Assembly (NCBI GenBank): GCA_002842935.1
Contig: PHEM01000123.1
Location: 1-8,687 of the forward strand
Source of the DNA: Alphaproteobacteria bacterium HGW-Alphaproteobacteria-13
Lineage (GTDB): Bacteria > Pseudomonadota > Alphaproteobacteria > Sphingomonadales > Sphingomonadaceae
Direction: 5' to 3'
Length of the DNA stretch: 8,687 nucleotides
The position numbers and the translations under genes were made by a program. The notes under the pieces are model-generated. The model searched no databases. It had not been told where the DNA came from and saw only the letters and a list, made by a program, of their open reading frames with translations. Below are positions 6,475-8,687 of this stretch, one piece after another; positions within the stretch are counted from its first letter, which is position 1; each line of letters starts with the position of its first letter.

Positions 6475-7442
6475 GGACTGTCCTCGATGGCGTGGACCAG
6501 CCCCCAGTCGAGCGCCTGCCGCGCACTCACCCGCTTCGCCGACAGCAGCATCCACAGCGTGCGGTGCCGCCCGATGGCGCGCGCGACCGTCGCGGTTCCG
6601 CCCGCGCCGGGGATCAGCCCCATCACCACTTCGGGAAGCTGGAACCAGGCGCCGGGCGCGGCGATCCGCCAGTGCGCCGCCGCCGCGACCTCGATCCCCG
6701 ATCCGACGCAGGCGCCGTGCAGCCGCACCGCCCCGCGCGTGCCCAGCGCGCCGAGCGCGCGCGCGCAGCTGTGCAGGGACCGCACGGCATGGGCCTGGGC
6801 CAGGTCGCGTGCGCTGCCGAACTCGCCGAGCAGGCCACCGGTCGAGAAGCATTTCCCCGCGCCGCGCAGCAGCACGTCGGGCTTGCTCGGGTCGTCGAGT
6901 GCATTGGCCAGCGCCTCGTACAGCGCATCGCGCATCGGCGCGGACATGGCGTTGCGGTTCGCGGGATCGTTCAGCGTCAGGGTCAGCCGGTCGCCGTCGC
7001 GCGCGATCGCCAGCGGCTCGGACGGCACGGGCGTCGCCGCTGTCCGTGCGCGTCCGCGCCAGCGCGCGAACTCGCCGCCGCCGAGCAGCGTCGAATAAGC
7101 GAGGGATTCGACCGTCAGCGCGTCGGCCAGCGGCAGCTTTTCGGTCAGGCGCAGCACGGCGGCGGCGATGGTGGCCGCGAACGGGTTGGTGCGCACGCGC
7201 TCCACCAGCCGCCCGCCGTCCGCGTCGCACACCCACGGGCGCGGCGCGTCGGCGGCGGCGGTCAGCAACAGGTCGAAATCATCCGCCTCGACGGCCGGCA
7301 AGACGCCTTCGCGGTCGACACCGATCACGACCGCCTGAATCGGCGCGTCCGGCCTTCGCCAGCCCGCGGCGTCGACCAGCAGCACCGGCTGCCCGCCCGG
7401 CGCGGACAGGCGGTCGGCGTCGAGATGGTCGGGACCCGTCAT
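6471..7442 (-). CDS. Enoyl-CoA hydratase/isomerase (crotonase) family protein with rearranged termini
   Basis: 323-aa crotonase-fold protein expected to add water to an enoyl-CoA. The catalytic core is residues 143-318: NDPANRNAMS (158-167), the oxyanion segment GAGKCFSTGGLL (195-205), HGACVGSGIEVAAAA (242-256) and FQLPEVVMGLIPGAGGT (267-283). E251 and E271 match the two catalytic glutamates of hydratases, so hydration is favoured. The protein ends just after GLVHAIEDSP, where a normal crotonase has about 70 more residues of C-terminal helices. A similar helical segment instead lies at 79-132 (VRTNPFAATIAAAVLR, then VESLAYSTLLGGGEFARWRG). It is preceded by a 70-residue strand-rich part that I do not recognise. 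Start 7442 is 9 nt after the ligase stop with an AAGG Shine-Dalgarno; the stop overlaps the transferase start. DpgC-like dioxygenases also carry N-terminal extensions but this does not resemble them. Confidence 0.88.
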   Translation of the reverse strand: MTGPDHLDADRLSAPGGQPVLLVDAAGWRRPDAPIQAVVIGVDREGVLPAVEADDFDLLLTAAADAPRPWVCDADGGRLVERVRTNPFAATIAAAVLRLTEKLPLADALTVESLAYSTLLGGGEFARWRGRARTAATPVPSEPLAIARDGDRLTLTLNDPANRNAMSAPMRDALYEALANALDDPSKPDVLLRGAGKCFSTGGLLGEFGSARDLAQAHAVRSLHSCARALGALGTRGAVRLHGACVGSGIEVAAAAHWRIAAPGAWFQLPEVVMGLIPGAGGTATVARAIGRHRTLWMLLSAKRVSARQALDWGLVHAIEDSP

Positions 7443-7451
7443 TCGGCCTTG

Positions 7452-8687
7452 TTAATCGGCGCAGACCGCTTTCGCCAGTTCGGCCTTCAGCACGCGGCGC
7501 AGCAGCTTGCCCGTCTCATTATAGGGCAGGGCGTCGCGCACGAACCATTGCTCGGGCGTCCTGGTCGATCGCAGCTTGGCGCGGATCGCCCCGGCCATCG
7601 CTTCGGTATCGGGACGGCCCGATCGCGACACGACGACCGCGACGACCTTTTCGCCCCATTTCTCGCAAGGGATGCCCAGTACCGCGCAGTCGGCGATGTC
7701 GTCGAAGCCGCGCAGCATGTCCTCGATTTCGCCGGGCGAGATATTCTCGCCGCCGCGCACGATCACATCGTCGAGACGTCCCTCGACGAACAGATAGCCG
7801 CCCTCGTCCAGCCAGCCCGCATCGTTGGTCGCGAACCAGCCGTCGTCGGCGATCGCCTTTTTGTGCAGATATTCACCCGACACCTGCTCGCCGCGCACAT
7901 GGATTTCGCCATGCTCGCCGGGGATGCAGCGCGACCCGTCCTCGCGGCGGATTTCCAGCTCGACGCTGGGTAGCGGCTGGCCGACCGAGGCGATGCGGCG
8001 GCGGATCAGCGGATCGCCCGACGCGAAAGCGGCGCGATGGTCCTCCGCGCCCAGCAATGCGATCGTCGAGCTTGTCTCGGTCAGGCCATAGGCGTTGACG
8101 AAATCGACATGCGGCAACATCGCCAGCGCGCGCGCGATCACGGGTTCGGGCATCTTGCCGCCGCCATAGGAGAGGGCGCGCAGCGCGGGCAGCGTCTCGC
8201 CGGTTTCGGCCATGACGTCGAGGATGCGGTCCAGCATCGTCGGCACCACCATCGCGTGCGTGATCGCCTCGCGCGCGGCGGTCGCCACCCAGTCCTCCGC
8301 CGTGAAGGCGGGAAGATAGACGATGCGCCGCCCGCCATAGGCTGCCGTCAGGATCGCGGAGATTCCGGCGATATGATAGGGCGGCACGCTGACCAGCGCG
8401 GCCTCGCCCGCGTCGGCGCCGAGAAATTCGACCGTCTGCATCACATAGGATGTCAGGTTCGCGTGACGCAGCACCGCCGCCTTGGGATCGCCGGTCGTGC
8501 CGCTGGTGAACAGCAGCACGGCGATATCGTTCTCACTCTCCGGCAAATCGGCGCGCTCGGGCGTCGCGCCCGCCAGGAATTCGGCCTCGAAATCGTTGCG
8601 CCCGATCAGCTCGACGCCCTCGACCGGGGCGATGCGCGGCAGCATGTCGTCGTCGGCGATCAGCACGGCGGGCGCGCTGCGCGCCAC
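7452..8687 (-). CDS. AMP-forming acyl-CoA synthetase/ligase, 5' end beyond the right edge
   Basis: 411 residues of an ANL-superfamily ligase that activates a carboxylic acid to its CoA thioester through an acyl-adenylate. In window numbering, the signature motifs are complete: the P-loop TSGTTGDPK (61-69), YGLTE (200-204), the ATNDAGWL aspartate (D289), the hinge GRLDDVIVRGGENISPGEIE (303-322) and the C-terminal catalytic lysine in ETGKLLRR (K394). The frame is still open at the edge, and ligases of this class run to about 510-540 aa, so roughly 100-120 N-terminal residues are missing; the GTG at the edge is not likely to be the real start. It is upstream of the hydratase gene by 9 bp and presumably supplies the CoA substrate for the operon. 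Acid specificity cannot be read from the motifs. Confidence 0.95.
   Translation of the reverse strand: MARSAPAVLIADDDMLPRIAPVEGVELIGRNDFEAEFLAGATPERADLPESENDIAVLLFTSGTTGDPKAAVLRHANLTSYVMQTVEFLGADAGEAALVSVPPYHIAGISAILTAAYGGRRIVYLPAFTAEDWVATAAREAITHAMVVPTMLDRILDVMAETGETLPALRALSYGGGKMPEPVIARALAMLPHVDFVNAYGLTETSSTIALLGAEDHRAAFASGDPLIRRRIASVGQPLPSVELEIRREDGSRCIPGEHGEIHVRGEQVSGEYLHKKAIADDGWFATNDAGWLDEGGYLFVEGRLDDVIVRGGENISPGEIEDMLRGFDDIADCAVLGIPCEKWGEKVVAVVVSRSGRPDTEAMAGAIRAKLRSTRTPEQWFVRDALPYNETGKLLRRVLKAELAKAVCAD

Noticed and set aside
6475..7236. N-terminal extension of the CoA-transferase that might supply missing residues
   Set aside because: This stretch is in a shadow frame of the hydratase gene and shows no CaiB motifs, so it does not restore a conventional domain order.
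1..8687. tRNA, rRNA, CRISPR array, insertion sequence or phage features
   Set aside because: No tandem spaced repeats, transposase or integrase motifs, or cloverleaf-like segments were seen; apart from about 250 bp of intergenic DNA the window is filled by eight genes.

Overview
The window is GC-rich, almost fully coding DNA with strong G/C bias at third codon positions. The high GC, ATGA stop/start overlaps, many acyl-CoA-metabolism families and an intergenic inverted repeat with core CTGAGCTTGTCGAAG (a repeat type I associate, from memory only, with sphingomonads) suggest an alphaproteobacterium, probably Sphingomonadaceae. This assignment is an inference; there is no rRNA or other marker here.

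There are three transcription units. Unit A (minus strand, 2329 to the left edge) encodes an amidohydrolase-2 family metal hydrolase/decarboxylase, followed after 3 nt by a cytochrome P450 that runs off the left edge before its heme-cysteine loop. Unit B (plus strand, 2448-4036) encodes a zinc-ribbon/OB-fold DUF35 protein whose stop overlaps the start of a thiolase-superfamily protein lacking the usual N-terminal nucleophilic cysteine, as in the Ltp2/ChsH2-type side-chain aldolases. Units A and B diverge from a 118-bp AT-rich region (2330-2447). There a TTGAC-N5-GTCAA palindrome supplies a possible -35 box in each direction, and a third half-site lies downstream.

Unit C (minus strand, right edge down to 4166) is a four-gene operon: an AMP-forming acyl-CoA ligase (5' end off the window), an enoyl-CoA hydratase-family protein, a CaiB/BaiF-family CoA-transferase and an amidohydrolase-3 (YtcJ-like) metal hydrolase. 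The last three are chained by 4-bp ATGA overlaps. Units B and C converge on a long hairpin-forming repeat at 4071-4158.

Together the genes look like a catabolic island for a carboxylic acid or a substrate oxidised to one. P450 would oxidise it, the ligase would make the CoA thioester, the hydratase would add water, the DUF35/Ltp2-like pair would cleave a C-C bond, the CoA-transferase would move or activate CoA, and two amidohydrolases would hydrolyse or decarboxylate intermediates. Steroid, terpenoid or other alicyclic substrates are plausible, but the substrate cannot be read from the sequence.

The most unusual observation is that the two central proteins of unit C both appear rearranged. 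In the hydratase the family's C-terminal helical segment lies before the catalytic core. In the 321-aa CoA-transferase the family's C-terminal half lies before the CoA-binding Rossmann half. Adjacent enzymes from two unrelated folds thus share the same permuted architecture.
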